From Gammaproteobacteria bacterium (lineage in GTDB: Bacteria > Pseudomonadota > Gammaproteobacteria > Francisellales > CACEW01), in assembly GCA_030652335.1 (NCBI GenBank), contig JAUSAW010000013.1:62001-126000 (forward strand): DNA of 64,000 nucleotides, given 5' to 3'. Below are positions 1 through 9,061 of the stretch, one piece after another (the first letter of the stretch is position 1; the number at the start of each line of letters is the position of its first letter). Position numbers and translations under genes: made by a program. The notes under the pieces are model-generated. The model was not told where the DNA came from. It saw only the letters and a program-made list of their open reading frames with translations, and ran no database searches.

Positions 1-1
1 A

Positions 2-232
2 ATCGCGGCCTGGCTATTGGCTTTTACCCTATCGATCGACAACCTGGTTATTACCTCTTTTATTAGTGGACCTGGTAGCACCACCCTGCCACTATATATT
101 TACTCTACTATTCGCAATGGAGTGACTCCAGAAATCAATGCCCTAGCCACGATCATGATCTGTATCGTCATCACGGCTTTAGTATTAGGCACCTGGATTT
201 TAAATAAATATGGAAAAAAGGCCACAAGTTAA
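2..232 (+). CDS. potC: Spermidine/putrescine ABC transporter permease, C-terminal end (partial)
   Basis: The window opens inside this gene, so only about the last 76 codons are present and the true start is upstream. The visible part has the PotC-type block SIDNLVITSFISGPGSTTLP, followed by an EAA-like segment (PEINALATI) that contacts the ATPase, and a final hydrophobic helix near residues 47-65 of the fragment. In the family this is an inner-membrane subunit of a polyamine importer. Its stop codon lies 3 nt before the MFS gene, so the two are probably cotranscribed. Confident as a PotC-type permease; the substrate is known only by family. Confidence 0.8.
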   Translation: MAAWLLAFTLSIDNLVITSFISGPGSTTLPLYIYSTIRNGVTPEINALATIMICIVITALVLGTWILNKYGKKATS

Positions 233-235
233 TCT

Positions 236-1510
236 ATGACTTCACATTCAACGCGTAATTATCTGCCCTGGGTAATTTGGCTACTAGGCGCCCTGTTTTT
301 CTTAGCTGAATATTTTGTCAGAATTTCGCCTAGCGTCATTACTCAAAATTTAATGTCTACCTTTCATGTGAGCGCCTTTACGTTAGGGGGCTTATCAGGC
401 TTTTTCTATTACGCCTATATCAGCATGCAGATACCGGTTGGCGTCTTAGTCGATCGCTTTAATTCAAAACGTTTATTAATCGGCGCCAATCTAGTCTGCG
501 CCATAAGCTGCCTATTATTTGCCGGCATGCATAATATCGAGATCGGTTTTCTTAGCCGCTTTTTAATGGGGCTTGGTGCGGCCTTTGCCTTTGTCGGTAC
601 CTTAAAGCTAATTTCATTGTGGTTCCCACCAAAACGTTTCGCCTTATTAGCCGGCTGCACTCAAGCCCTCGGCATGCTAGGCGCCGTAATTGGCGATGCA
701 CCGATGTCGATGGTATTTAGCCATTTTGGCTGGCGCCAGGCTATGTATGGGATTAGCGGCATATTTATCCTATTAGCCTTACTGATGCTCTTTTTTATCC
801 CGAAAAAACATCCCTTTTCACCAGCCGCGCTAGAGAGCAGCCCGATTAAAGTCTGGCCTAGCCTTGCCACAGTTTTATCCAACCCTCAGACCTGGTTAAA
901 CTGCTTATTTATCGGTTTGTTATACGCGCCTACCGCTTGCTTTGGCGAGCTCTGGGGCGTCAATTTCATCTCCAGCTCGCAAGACATTAGCACCACTCAA
1001 GCCGCCGCTGAAGTGGGCTTTATATTTATCGGCATGGCAATCGGTTGCCCGCTATTAGGCTTCCTATCCGATCGCCAGGGCAAGCGCTTAATGATTATGC
1101 GCCTGTCCTGCATTATCTGTTTTATAGTCATGGGCTTTATTATCTATCACACCTTACTAAGCACTAGACATATTTCGGCGAGCGTATTTAGCCTAGCCTT
1201 TTTCATTTACGGCCTGGCTAATAGTGGCATAGTTCCCTCTTATGCTCTATCTTCAGAAATCAATCCGCATAAATTGACCGGAATTGCGCTTGGGGTGACG
1301 AATATGGCCTCGGTTTTAATCGGCGCTATTTTTATTCCATTGGTGGGTTGGATACTCGACACCCTATGGAATGGCACAGTCCTTAATGGAGCCCGCGTAT
1401 TTACCTTACATGATTATCAGATAGCCTTTATTTTATTACCTTTATGTTTTGTGCTGGCCTTGATTAGTAGTGCATTTTTAAACGAAACATTTTGTCAATC
1501 TACCGAATAG
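236..1510 (+). CDS. MFS transporter, 12-TM type
   Basis: A 424-residue polytopic inner-membrane protein with about twelve hydrophobic segments. Both halves carry an MFS motif A loop: GVLVDRFNSKR after TM2 (about residues 67-77) and GFLSDRQGKR in the second half (about residues 279-288). The gene starts 3 nt after the permease stop and ends 9 nt before kbl, so it sits in one transcription unit with threonine-degradation genes. From that context an amino-acid substrate such as threonine is possible, as for Legionella Pht carriers, but nothing in the sequence proves the substrate. No truncation is visible. Confidence 0.85.
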   Translation: MTSHSTRNYLPWVIWLLGALFFLAEYFVRISPSVITQNLMSTFHVSAFTLGGLSGFFYYAYISMQIPVGVLVDRFNSKRLLIGANLVCAISCLLFAGMHNIEIGFLSRFLMGLGAAFAFVGTLKLISLWFPPKRFALLAGCTQALGMLGAVIGDAPMSMVFSHFGWRQAMYGISGIFILLALLMLFFIPKKHPFSPAALESSPIKVWPSLATVLSNPQTWLNCLFIGLLYAPTACFGELWGVNFISSSQDISTTQAAAEVGFIFIGMAIGCPLLGFLSDRQGKRLMIMRLSCIICFIVMGFIIYHTLLSTRHISASVFSLAFFIYGLANSGIVPSYALSSEINPHKLTGIALGVTNMASVLIGAIFIPLVGWILDTLWNGTVLNGARVFTLHDYQIAFILLPLCFVLALISSAFLNETFCQSTE

Positions 1511-1519
1511 GAGAGCAGT

Positions 1520-2716
1520 TTGAATCCAGGATTTTACCAACGCTTAGATCAAGAATTAGAAGCCATAGCCGCAAGCGGTATGTTTAAACAGGAACGCGTG
1601 ATAGCCTCCCCTCAATCCTCTAAAATCACCCTAGAAAATGGTAAGTCTGTTTTAAATTTCTGTGCCAATAATTATTTAGGACTAGCCGATAATGAAAGCT
1701 TAATTAAGGCCGCTCAGACTAATCTAGAAAAATATGGTTATGGCATGGCTTCGGTGCGTTTTATCTGTGGCACCCAGACCATTCATAAACAGCTCGAAAA
1801 TAAATTAAGCGAATTCTTAGGCATGGAAGACACCATCCTATATAGCTCAGCCTTCGATGCCAATGGCGGCTTATTTGAAACCTTATTAGGCGCCGAAGAT
1901 GCCATTATTTCAGATGAGCTTAACCATGCCAGCATTATCGATGGCATAAGACTTTGTAAGGCTAAACGCTTTCGCTATAAAAATAATAATATGCAGGATT
2001 TAGAAGCCCAATTGCAGGCCGCCGATGCCGATGGCGCGCGCTTTAAAATGATCGCCACCGATGGCGTATTTTCCATGGATGGAATTATCGCCAATCTTTC
2101 CACCATCTGCGATTTAGCTGATAAATATAATGCCATCGTTATGGTTGACGACTCCCATGCCACCGGCTTTGTCGGTAAAAATGGCAAAGGAACCCATGAA
2201 TTTTGTAAGGTTATGGGCAGAGTCGATATCTTAACCGGCACCTTAGGCAAAGGTTTAGGCGGCGCTTCCGGCGGTTATATCTCGGCTAAAAAATCAGTAG
2301 TAGCGCTCTTAAAACAACGCTCCAGGCCTTATTTATTCTCCAATACTTTAGCACCGGTTATTGCAGCCACCACCATTACCGCTTTAGAGCTAATCGCAGA
2401 GAGCCATGACTTGCGCGATACACTGATTGCTAATCAACAGCGCTTTCGTGCCGGTATGCAAGCCGCAGGATTTGATTTAGTCCCGGGTGAACACCCTATT
2501 ATTCCGGTGATGCTATATGAAGAAAAAATCGCCGCCGAAATGGCTGAGCGCTTATTAGCAGAAGGCATTTATGTTATCGCCTTCTCCTTCCCAGTCGTAG
2601 CGAAAGGCCGCGCGCGTATCCGCACCCAAATGTCAGCGGCCCATACCCCAGAACAAATAGACCACGCCATCGCCGCCTTTACCAAAGTAGGTAAGGCTAT
2701 GGGTATCATTAACTAG
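1520..2716 (+). CDS. kbl: 2-amino-3-ketobutyrate CoA ligase (glycine C-acetyltransferase)
   Basis: PLP enzyme that cleaves 2-amino-3-oxobutyrate with CoA to glycine and acetyl-CoA, the second step of threonine breakdown. The 398-residue length matches the family. Visible landmarks are the N-terminal CANNYLGLA, the DDSHATGF segment that binds the cofactor, and the Schiff-base lysine in [12 protein letters not shown] (about residue 242). The start is TTG at 1520, supported by AGGAGAG at 1508-1514; no upstream ATG fits. tdh follows 11 nt downstream and makes the substrate of this enzyme. Confidence 0.97.
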   Translation: MNPGFYQRLDQELEAIAASGMFKQERVIASPQSSKITLENGKSVLNFCANNYLGLADNESLIKAAQTNLEKYGYGMASVRFICGTQTIHKQLENKLSEFLGMEDTILYSSAFDANGGLFETLLGAEDAIISDELNHASIIDGIRLCKAKRFRYKNNNMQDLEAQLQAADADGARFKMIATDGVFSMDGIIANLSTICDLADKYNAIVMVDDSHATGFVGKNGKGTHEFCKVMGRVDILTGTLGKGLGGASGGYISAKKSVVALLKQRSRPYLFSNTLAPVIAATTITALELIAESHDLRDTLIANQQRFRAGMQAAGFDLVPGEHPIIPVMLYEEKIAAEMAERLLAEGIYVIAFSFPVVAKGRARIRTQMSAAHTPEQIDHAIAAFTKVGKAMGIIN

Positions 2717-2727
2717 GAATTACAATC

Positions 2728-3786
2728 ATGAGCAAGATGCGCGTATTATCGAAATTGAAAGCGGAGCCCGGCATTTGGATGTCTGAGGCTGATATTCCCA
2801 AAATTAATGCTCATGAAGTGTTAATTAAAATTAAAAAAACCGCCATCTGCGGCACCGATCTGCATATCTATAAATGGGATGAATGGGCGCAAAAAACTAT
2901 TCCAGTCCCGATGCATGTGGGCCATGAATTTGTGGGTGTCATCGCCGAAATAGGCGCCGAGGTAAAAGGTTTTAAAATAGGCGACAGAGTTTCAGGTGAA
3001 GGTCATATAACCTGTAGCTATTGCCGTAATTGCCGCGGTGGCCGTACGCATCTATGCCGTAATACTGTTGGAGTAGGCGTCAATAGACCAGGCTGTTTTG
3101 CTGAATTCTTAGCGATCCCAGCCTTTAATGCCTTTAAAATTCCCGATGATATTTCCGATGATTTAGCCTCCATTTTCGACCCTTTTGGTAACGCCGTACA
3201 TACCGCCCTATCCTTCAACTTAGTCGGTGAAGATGTATTGATAACTGGCGCCGGCCCTATTGGCATAATGGCAGCTGCCATCTGTCGCCACGTCGGTGCG
3301 CGCCACATCGTTATTACCGATGTAAACGACTATCGCTTAAATCTGGCTAAAGAGATGGGTGCTACCCGCGCCGTTAATGTTAAAGACTGCAAAACGGTCG
3401 AGGAAACCACTCAATTACTAAAAACGGTAATGACCGAACTTAAAATGACCGAAGGTTATGATGTAGGCCTGGAAATTTCCGGCATTCAAACCGCCATCGC
3501 CGCCATGATTAATACCATGAACAATGGCGGGCGCTTAAGCTTACTCGGCTTAGCCGGCAATAGCGTTACCATCGATTGGAACGCCGTTATCTTTAAAGGC
3601 CTATTTATGAAAGGCATATATGGTCGTGAGATGTTTGAAACCTGGTATAAGATGGTGAGCTTATTACAAAGTGGCTTGGATATCAGCAAAGTTATTACTC
3701 ATCATTTTAAAGCGGCTGATTATATCGAAGCCTTTGAGACCGTTAAATCCGGCCAATGCGGGAAAGTGATTTTAGACTGGGAATAA
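2728..3786 (+). CDS. tdh: L-threonine 3-dehydrogenase
   Basis: Zinc-dependent medium-chain dehydrogenase that oxidises threonine to 2-amino-3-oxobutyrate with NAD+. The catalytic zinc region is visible as [14 protein letters not shown] with GHEF downstream. The structural zinc lobe [15 protein letters not shown] gives the expected cysteines, and the dinucleotide fold is [10 protein letters not shown] (about residues 174-183). Length is 352 residues, slightly longer than the roughly 341 usual. The gene pairs with kbl immediately upstream. The product is spontaneously unstable, so coupled expression with Kbl makes sense. Confidence 0.97.
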   Translation: MSKMRVLSKLKAEPGIWMSEADIPKINAHEVLIKIKKTAICGTDLHIYKWDEWAQKTIPVPMHVGHEFVGVIAEIGAEVKGFKIGDRVSGEGHITCSYCRNCRGGRTHLCRNTVGVGVNRPGCFAEFLAIPAFNAFKIPDDISDDLASIFDPFGNAVHTALSFNLVGEDVLITGAGPIGIMAAAICRHVGARHIVITDVNDYRLNLAKEMGATRAVNVKDCKTVEETTQLLKTVMTELKMTEGYDVGLEISGIQTAIAAMINTMNNGGRLSLLGLAGNSVTIDWNAVIFKGLFMKGIYGREMFETWYKMVSLLQSGLDISKVITHHFKAADYIEAFETVKSGQCGKVILDWE

Positions 3787-3853
3787 TATTGTTTTCTTTG
3801 TATTTCCTCAAAAGATGTCCCATAATTACACAAAGATTAATTAGGCAGCTAGT

Positions 3854-4198
3854 ATGACGTTCAAAATTAAAATCCACGGCACCAAACATGAGTTTGATTG
3901 TGAAGAAGGTGAAAGCCTTATCGATGCAGCTGGTCGTCATAATATTGATATCCCCTTTAGCTGCCAATCGGGTATCTGCCAAACCTGCAAAGGTCATATT
4001 CACTCAGGTGATTATACCTATGGTGATATCGAGCCTATGGTAGAATTAAATGAATCTGAGGCTGAAGCTTTATTGTGTTGCGCTCAAGCCAAAAGCGATC
4101 TGGTTATCAGTCACCCTGATTTATTTATTCCTGGCGCGCCTAAAACTCAGCATGCAACCTTAACCATACTCGAAAAAAAAAACGAAATGAACAGCTAA
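3854..4198 (+). CDS. [2Fe-2S] ferredoxin half of a split flavin reductase
   Basis: Encodes a plant-type ferredoxin domain: CQSGICQTC supplies three clustered cysteines and LLCCAQ the fourth ligand. The frame runs into a stop at 4196-4198 just after ten A residues. The next 630 nt, read one frame back, give a matching FAD/NAD domain without a start codon at the junction. Together the two parts equal one reductase of about 326 residues of the AscD/CDP-6-deoxyglucoseen reductase type (ferredoxin-FAD-NAD order). Either the gene is broken, or slippage on the A run restores it, or an A was lost in assembly. As written it would make a 114-residue ferredoxin-like protein. Confidence 0.75.
   Translation: MTFKIKIHGTKHEFDCEEGESLIDAAGRHNIDIPFSCQSGICQTCKGHIHSGDYTYGDIEPMVELNESEAEALLCCAQAKSDLVISHPDLFIPGAPKTQHATLTILEKKNEMNS
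4173..4182 (+). other. A10 homopolymer at the frame break of the reductase gene
   Basis: Ten consecutive A (codons GAA AAA AAA AAC in the upstream frame). A shift of -1 here joins the ferredoxin frame to the reductase frame and reads through as N-E-Q-L-I-I-I-T-L-E with no stop. The same restoration follows if the tract really holds eleven A. Long A runs are known sites of polymerase and ribosome slippage. Confidence 0.6.
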
Positions 4199-4833
4199 TA
4201 ATCATTACGCTAGAGAAAGGCCCTATCCGCTTTCTTCCCGGTCAATATTTAGAACTCATTATTCATAATAAAGCCTACCCCTATTCTATTGCCAGCTCAC
4301 CCGATACGGCTCAAATCGAATTACAAATTCAATATAACCCCGATCATCCAGGCTCTATGATCGTAGCGAATGCCATCGAGGCATCCACTGAACTTGAAGT
4401 AAACGCGCCTCTTGGTGGGGCTTATCTGCGTCAGCATTCATCGAGACCTATTTTATTAATCGCCGGCGGTACCGGCATCGCCCCACATAAATCGCTAATT
4501 GAGTTTTTAGTGCAACATAATACTAAACGTGAGATTTACTTATATTGGGGCGCCAGACAACCTGATTTGCTTTATCTGCATGATCAATTTTTAATGCTGA
4601 GCAAGTCTTTAAAGAACTTTCATTATATTCCGGTTATATCCGGCGTTAATGATGCTTGGCATGGCAGAAAAGGCTTGGTTCATCAAATCGCCTTAGAGGA
4701 CTTTGCCGATATGTCTGCCTTTGATATCTATATCTGCGGTCCGTTTGAAATGTGCTTTATAGCCCGAGAAGATTTTGCTAAGCAAAAGGCTGACCGGGAA
4801 CACATGTATTCGGATGCGTTTCAGTTTGGCTAA
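4199..4833 (+). pseudogene. FAD/NAD(P)H-binding half of the split reductase
   Basis: Frame 1 is open from the A run (about 4171) to the stop at 4833. It encodes FLPGQYLEL and YPYSIASSP (FAD-binding beta-barrel), LIAGGTGIAPHKSLIEFL (NAD(P)H-binding loop), YLYWGARQ and YICGPFEM near the end. This is the oxidoreductase part of a ferredoxin-NAD(P)H reductase. The first ATG in frame is at 4357, inside the FAD domain, so an independent start there would give a 158-residue fragment lacking half the flavin site. The piece therefore makes sense only as the continuation of the upstream ferredoxin gene. Confidence 0.7.
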
Positions 4834-4843
4834 GGCCTCGAGA

Positions 4844-5422
4844 CTAAGGTGCGTATTCAGTATTAGTGCGTGATTGACACAACATTCCGATCCCATACCG
4901 AAATAAGCTTAGCGAAGCAAAGGTAATCGCCGATGTTGCGATATTAGCAGCAGCGCTTGAGGCGCTAACTTCAACATGCTCATGAAACATCGTTGCCCCT
5001 AATGCAGATCCTGCCATATTAAGGCCTGCAAATAGAGCTAATCTTGCGGTCACGGACAAATCTGTATCAATACGATTTAATCTTGTGGCAAGCCCTAAAG
5101 GATAAAGACACGCACAGACCGCTGCATAAATGATTACTGTTCCGGCAGTGCCGGCCGCTATACTCGTCCCACTTGAATCTAGGGACGAATTAATAGCTCC
5201 TGAAATTGCGCCTAGCGCAGTTCCAACAATAGCGCCTGGAAGGGAAGAACTAACAGCAGATGAAATCGTGCTCACTGTTCCAAAATAAGTGCTTTGAATA
5301 GCATTACTCAAATTAAGATGCTGCATGTCAGAGCTAGAAGACTTCGCGACTGAATCCCCTAATAGTGGCTCTATTTCGTCATTAACAGCTACGATGCTAT
5401 CATCGCTAGTTGCCTGCTGCAT
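4844..5422 (-). CDS. Unknown Ala/Ser-rich membrane protein
   Basis: Not recognised. The 192-residue product has a polar N-terminus of about 55 residues rich in Ser and Asp, then four hydrophobic stretches (roughly residues 60-80, 95-117, 128-146 and 155-176) rich in Ala, Gly and Ser. The N-terminus holds an acidic dileucine-like string, EIEPLLG. GGAG lies 8 nt before the ATG on the minus strand, supporting this start. It converges with the reductase gene, leaving 10 nt between the stops. Composition resembles the small Ala-rich membrane proteins seen elsewhere in this window. Function unknown. Confidence 0.6.
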   Translation of the reverse strand: MQQATSDDSIVAVNDEIEPLLGDSVAKSSSSDMQHLNLSNAIQSTYFGTVSTISSAVSSSLPGAIVGTALGAISGAINSSLDSSGTSIAAGTAGTVIIYAAVCACLYPLGLATRLNRIDTDLSVTARLALFAGLNMAGSALGATMFHEHVEVSASSAAANIATSAITFASLSLFRYGIGMLCQSRTNTEYAP

Positions 5423-5439
5423 CCTTTATACTCCACATA

Positions 5440-6051
5440 TTATTCGCCCCACTTGGGCATGAGCGATTGTTTTATTTTAAGATGATCTAAAATCCTGGCT
5501 ACCACAAAGTCTACCAAATCGTTAATGGATTGAGGCTTATTATAAAAACCTGGGCTTGCCGGCATAATTGTCACGCCAATTTGCGATAGCTTAAGCATGT
5601 TTTCTAAATGAATAGGCGATAAAGGCATCTCACGAGGCACGATAATTAAGGGCTTGCGCTCCTTAACCATCACATCTGCCCCACGCTCGATTAGGTTATT
5701 GCTGGCACCACAGGCAATAGCCGATAAAGTTCCACCACTACAAGGACAAATTACCATAGCATCGGGTGCGTTGGAGCCACTGGCCACTGGCGATAACCAG
5801 TCCAGTTTATCCGAACATATAATTTGATTAGATTGCGCCGCATAACGCTCGGTAAAAAAAGCCTGGCGGGCCGAAGCTTCACTGGGAAAGTTTAAGCTCT
5901 CCTCAATTTCAAAAACCCGTTCGGCGGCGCTAGAGATTAATAAGTAAATTTGAACATTAGCGGCCACTAAGCATTCCATTAATCGCAATGCATAAGGTGC
6001 ACCTGAGGCGCCTGTTATGGCAAGAGTAATGCGCTTATTAAACTGGCTCAT
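5440..6051 (-). CDS. ubiX: Flavin prenyltransferase UbiX
   Basis: Makes prenylated FMN, the cofactor of the UbiD decarboxylase in ubiquinone synthesis. Diagnostic segments are [12 protein letters not shown] (FMN loop, near the start), [14 protein letters not shown], and [15 protein letters not shown] towards the end, all typical of UbiX. I chose the ATG at 6051 because the longer frame up to 6093 runs into the coding end of the upstream ABC-F gene. The ABC-F stop is 2 nt before this ATG, so the two genes are translationally adjacent. About 203 residues, slightly longer than the 189 of E. coli. Confidence 0.93.
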   Translation of the reverse strand: MSQFNKRITLAITGASGAPYALRLMECLVAANVQIYLLISSAAERVFEIEESLNFPSEASARQAFFTERYAAQSNQIICSDKLDWLSPVASGSNAPDAMVICPCSGGTLSAIACGASNNLIERGADVMVKERKPLIIVPREMPLSPIHLENMLKLSQIGVTIMPASPGFYNKPQSINDLVDFVVARILDHLKIKQSLMPKWGE

Positions 6052-6053
6052 AC

Positions 6054-7913
6054 CTACTCCATCGATTCGATTTGCTCGGATAATTCTAACCAACTCGCCT
6101 CTACTAAAGCCAGCTTATTTTGACAGGTAGTTTGTTTATTCATTAATTCCTGCAAGGCATTAGCCTGGCTATAGCGTTCTGGATGGCTTAAATCTTCCTG
6201 CAATAGCTTTAACTCTGCCTGCAAAGCTTCGATTTCAGCCTCGGCCTTTTTTAATTTTTGCAGCAGCGGTTTTTTAGTATTATTGCGCTCTTGCTTAGGC
6301 TCAGCCTTAACCGCCGCTATCTTTTTAGGTTTAGCATCTTTTAATTCTTGGGCTAACCAAGCGGAATAATCCTCAATATCGCCATCGAACTGCGCGACTT
6401 TACCGGCAAATACCGTATAGAATTGGTCCATGGTGCTGCGCAATAAATGCCTATCATGCGATACGGTAATAACCGCGCCTTCATAGTCCTGCAAGGCGCA
6501 TACTAGGGCTTCTCGCATATCCATATCTAAATGGTTAGTCGGCTCATCTAATAACAATACATTAGGCTTTTGCCAGACTATAACGGCTAAGGCCAAGCGC
6601 GCCTTCTCGCCGCCTGAAAACTTACCGATCGGCTCAAAAGCTCGCTCGCTTACGAAGTCAAAGCTTCCCAAAAAGTTGCGAATATCGAGATCGCGCACCT
6701 TGGGAGAAAGCTGTTGTATATGCCAAAATGCCGATTCTTTTTCGTTTAGCGATTCCATCTGGTGCTGGGAAAAATAACCGAGTTTCAACTGATCATTCGC
6801 TAATAGCTCGCCTTTTAATAGCGGAATACTTTGCGCCAAGGCTTTAATTAGGGTCGATTTACCTGCACCATTTGGCCCCAATAATCCGATCCTATCACCT
6901 GGGGAGATGGCAAAATTAACGTCTTCTAAAATGACTTTCTCGCCATACCCTAAGGTAGCATCTTTAATCTGCAATAAATAAGCTTGCGATTTAAGATGGG
7001 TTTCAAAAAAGCTAAAGGTAAAAGGCGAATTAGCATAGATTGGCGCTAAGTCTTCGAAGCGTTCCAGGGCTTTTAAACGGCTCTGCGCCTGACGCGCTTT
7101 ACTAGCCTTGGCTCTAAAACGGTCTACGAAACTTTGAATATGGGCTTTTTCACGCTGTTGTTTTTCTACAGCCGCCGATTGTTGCATTAATTGTTCAGCA
7201 TACTGGCGTTCAAAGCTAGTAAAGTCACCCTTAAAGCGGGTCATTTTTTGCTGCTCGATATGAACGATGCTGGTGATAACGTTATCTAAAAACTCTTTAT
7301 CGTGCGAGATAACCAATAAAATTCCGGGATAGGTCTTAAGCCACTGCTCTAACCAGATAACCGTTTCCATATCCAAATGGTTAGTCGGCTCATCGAGCAG
7401 CATAATGTCCGATGGCGCCATTAGAGCTTGAGCCAAGTTTAGGCGCATACGCCACCCACCTGAAAAGCTTTTTACTGGTTGCTCGATCGCTTCATAAGCA
7501 AAGCCTAAACCATGCAATAGCTCAGCCGCACGAGATCTGGCAGTATATCCATCGACATTAGCCAGGTCCATATGCAAGTCGGCAATCTTATGACCATCTT
7601 CTTCCGCTTCAGCCTTTAGAAGCGCTTGTTCAATTTTCCAATACGCCGTATCGCCCATTAAAACATAATCCACCGCACTGCAATCCAGGCTTGGGGTCTC
7701 TTGTTTTACGGTACTGATACAGAGTGAATTCGGGATTTCAGCATCGCCTTTATCGACATGGGCTTCGCCTTGTAAAATAGCAAATAGGCTGGATTTACCC
7801 ACCCCATTTTTACCGATAATACCGATTTTATCGGAGCGATTAATAATAAGACTGGCATCTTTAAACAAAACTTTGGTGCCTAACTGCAGGGAAATATTTT
7901 TTAAATTGATCAC
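6054..7913 (-). CDS. yheS: ABC-F family ATPase, YheS type
   Basis: Soluble protein with two ABC cassettes and no membrane segment; ABC-F proteins act on the ribosome. Cassette 1 has GKNGVGKSS and [15 protein letters not shown] with [11 protein letters not shown]. Cassette 2 has [25 protein letters not shown] and [12 protein letters not shown] charged helical linker between them (about residues 230-285, [21 protein letters not shown]) is typical. The C-terminus is a lysine/glutamate-rich coiled coil (about 535-619). The sequence matches YheS more closely than Uup or EttA from memory. The start is GTG at 7913 with only a weak ribosome-binding site. ubiX follows directly. Confidence 0.92.
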   Translation of the reverse strand: MINLKNISLQLGTKVLFKDASLIINRSDKIGIIGKNGVGKSSLFAILQGEAHVDKGDAEIPNSLCISTVKQETPSLDCSAVDYVLMGDTAYWKIEQALLKAEAEEDGHKIADLHMDLANVDGYTARSRAAELLHGLGFAYEAIEQPVKSFSGGWRMRLNLAQALMAPSDIMLLDEPTNHLDMETVIWLEQWLKTYPGILLVISHDKEFLDNVITSIVHIEQQKMTRFKGDFTSFERQYAEQLMQQSAAVEKQQREKAHIQSFVDRFRAKASKARQAQSRLKALERFEDLAPIYANSPFTFSFFETHLKSQAYLLQIKDATLGYGEKVILEDVNFAISPGDRIGLLGPNGAGKSTLIKALAQSIPLLKGELLANDQLKLGYFSQHQMESLNEKESAFWHIQQLSPKVRDLDIRNFLGSFDFVSERAFEPIGKFSGGEKARLALAVIVWQKPNVLLLDEPTNHLDMDMREALVCALQDYEGAVITVSHDRHLLRSTMDQFYTVFAGKVAQFDGDIEDYSAWLAQELKDAKPKKIAAVKAEPKQERNNTKKPLLQKLKKAEAEIEALQAELKLLQEDLSHPERYSQANALQELMNKQTTCQNKLALVEASWLELSEQIESME

Positions 7914-8011
7914 AAGCTACTACTTATATGGCTAAATTACAGCGCGTATAGTAACAGTTAATGTGCTGTAGGACAAAGTATTCCGTGATAACCACTCATG
8001 ATCAGTTCAGA

Positions 8012-8017
8012 TATAAT
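8012..8017 (+). promoter_or_regulatory. Possible -10 element of the AbrB-type gene
   Basis: TATAAT sits about 35 nt before the ATG at 8052; no good -35 partner is visible. If real, transcription would begin near 8024, which rules out the in-frame ATG at 7998 and supports the shorter protein. Confidence 0.35.
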
Positions 8018-8051
8018 GATACAAATATTACATAGAGATGGGAAAAATAAA

Positions 8052-8216
8052 ATGCATTGCTACACTCTTAGCAGTAAAGGACAAATTACTATTCCGAGTA
8101 AAATTAGAGAACAATTTCATTTGAAAGCAGGCGATCGAATCGCAATTAATAAGAGCATCACTAGCTTAAAAGGCTTACTATCCAAGCCAAAAAAGCCTTT
8201 AGCTGTAAAGAAATGA
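8052..8216 (+). CDS. AbrB/MazE-type DNA-binding antitoxin, orphan
   Basis: A 54-residue protein carrying a SpoVT/AbrB swapped-hairpin domain: LSSKGQITIPSKIREQFHLKAGDRI is the usual signature, quoted here by its key residues S-K-G-Q-I-T-I-P and L-K-x-G-D. The tail SLKGLLSKPKKP looks like the toxin-contact tail of VapB antitoxins, but the usual middle segment is shortened. GGGAA lies before the ATG at 8052; a longer start at 7998 is possible but overlaps a promoter-like TATAAT. No PIN-domain toxin or any other gene follows on this strand, so it seems to be a solitary remnant or a stand-alone regulator. Confidence 0.7.
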   Translation: MHCYTLSSKGQITIPSKIREQFHLKAGDRIAINKSITSLKGLLSKPKKPLAVKK

Positions 8217-8365
8217 ACGCTATTATTAGAAAACCATAAGACGCAGTATGCTTAAAATTAACAGCTGAGCCTGAGTTTTAGCTTAGCCCTGATATCGTAA
8301 TGCTTTTAAAAAAAAACATATCATGCCTTTTAATAAATGCAGGAATTTACTTAAAAGGATAAAAA

Positions 8366-8742
8366 ATGTATTCAACCCTAAGTTCTAATGCTAGCTGTTG
8401 AGGCGCCCTTATAGTTGCGGCAGCATGCGCAACCTATCCGACATTTTTTTTCATGCCTACCCAGGTTAGCTTGGCTCCAAATGTAGAGACCCATCCTTTT
8501 CTAGGGGTAGATATCTATAACAGTGGCAGCAGTAATCAAAAATATCTCATGCTTGATGGAATTAGTTCGGGCGCTATCAGTGCGGAGCTGAAGAATTAAG
8601 CCTCAGCGATTTTAATGTAACTACCGGACAGCACACTTTTACAAGCAGCCGCACTAGCAGCATTGCTGAAACAGCTCTTAGAGGGGCCCTTTCGCTGCTA
8701 AAAAAAGTTAAAGCAGAAGCGACTGAGGCGCCCACAGCCTAA
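8366..8742 (+). pseudogene. Decayed small membrane/secreted protein gene
   Basis: A strong AAAGGAT lies before the ATG at 8366. The frame hits TGA at 8399 after eleven codons, then continues open through a hydrophobic stretch (ALIVAAACATYPTFFF) to a TAA at 8597. From about 8590 the frame one base back stays open and gives an uninterrupted coding-like tail (SDFNVTTGQHTFTSS ... LSLLKKVKAEATEAP) to the TAA at 8740-8742. One nonsense mutation plus one single-base loss would explain this, giving an original protein of about 125 residues. I do not recognise the family. Its Ala/Ser-rich character resembles other unknown genes nearby. Confidence 0.5.
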
Positions 8743-9061
8743 AGTCATTATTTATTAATTCATAAGCTAAGCATGCCATTATACGATCACCTTTAAAGCC
8801 ATGGCTTATTAAGACCAACCTATCTTGAGATAAGCTCTGCAAAATTTTTGACCGGTGCGGCTGTCTATTCAGCACAGGCTACTAACTCACAACATTCATA
8901 CAATTTAGAAGGCAATAGCTTATCAGTGCTTTACCTTAGTTATAATCTAGTGTTGCATCACGAAAAAAAGTAAACATATAATGCAGGGTGAATTAAACGT
9001 ATTAAATTATTTAATAATAAACAATCCAATCCTCTTTCATCGAAAAACCATGGAGAAATTT
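8743..9061 (+). other. Gene-free stretch with a possible coding remnant
   Basis: No intact gene. Frame 1 is open from 8797 to a TAA at 8971-8973 and reads about 58 residues including FLTGAAVYSAQ and YNLEGNSLSVLYLSYNL. There is no start codon with a ribosome-binding site, so it may be a further piece of a decayed gene. A reading frame upstream of the 9062 gene (ATG at 8981) has no ribosome-binding site. Confidence 0.3.

Noticed and set aside
8366-8401. In-frame TGA directly after a Cys codon as a possible selenocysteine site
   Set aside because: No SECIS-like hairpin follows, and a second lesion (frame loss) lies downstream, so decay explains it better.
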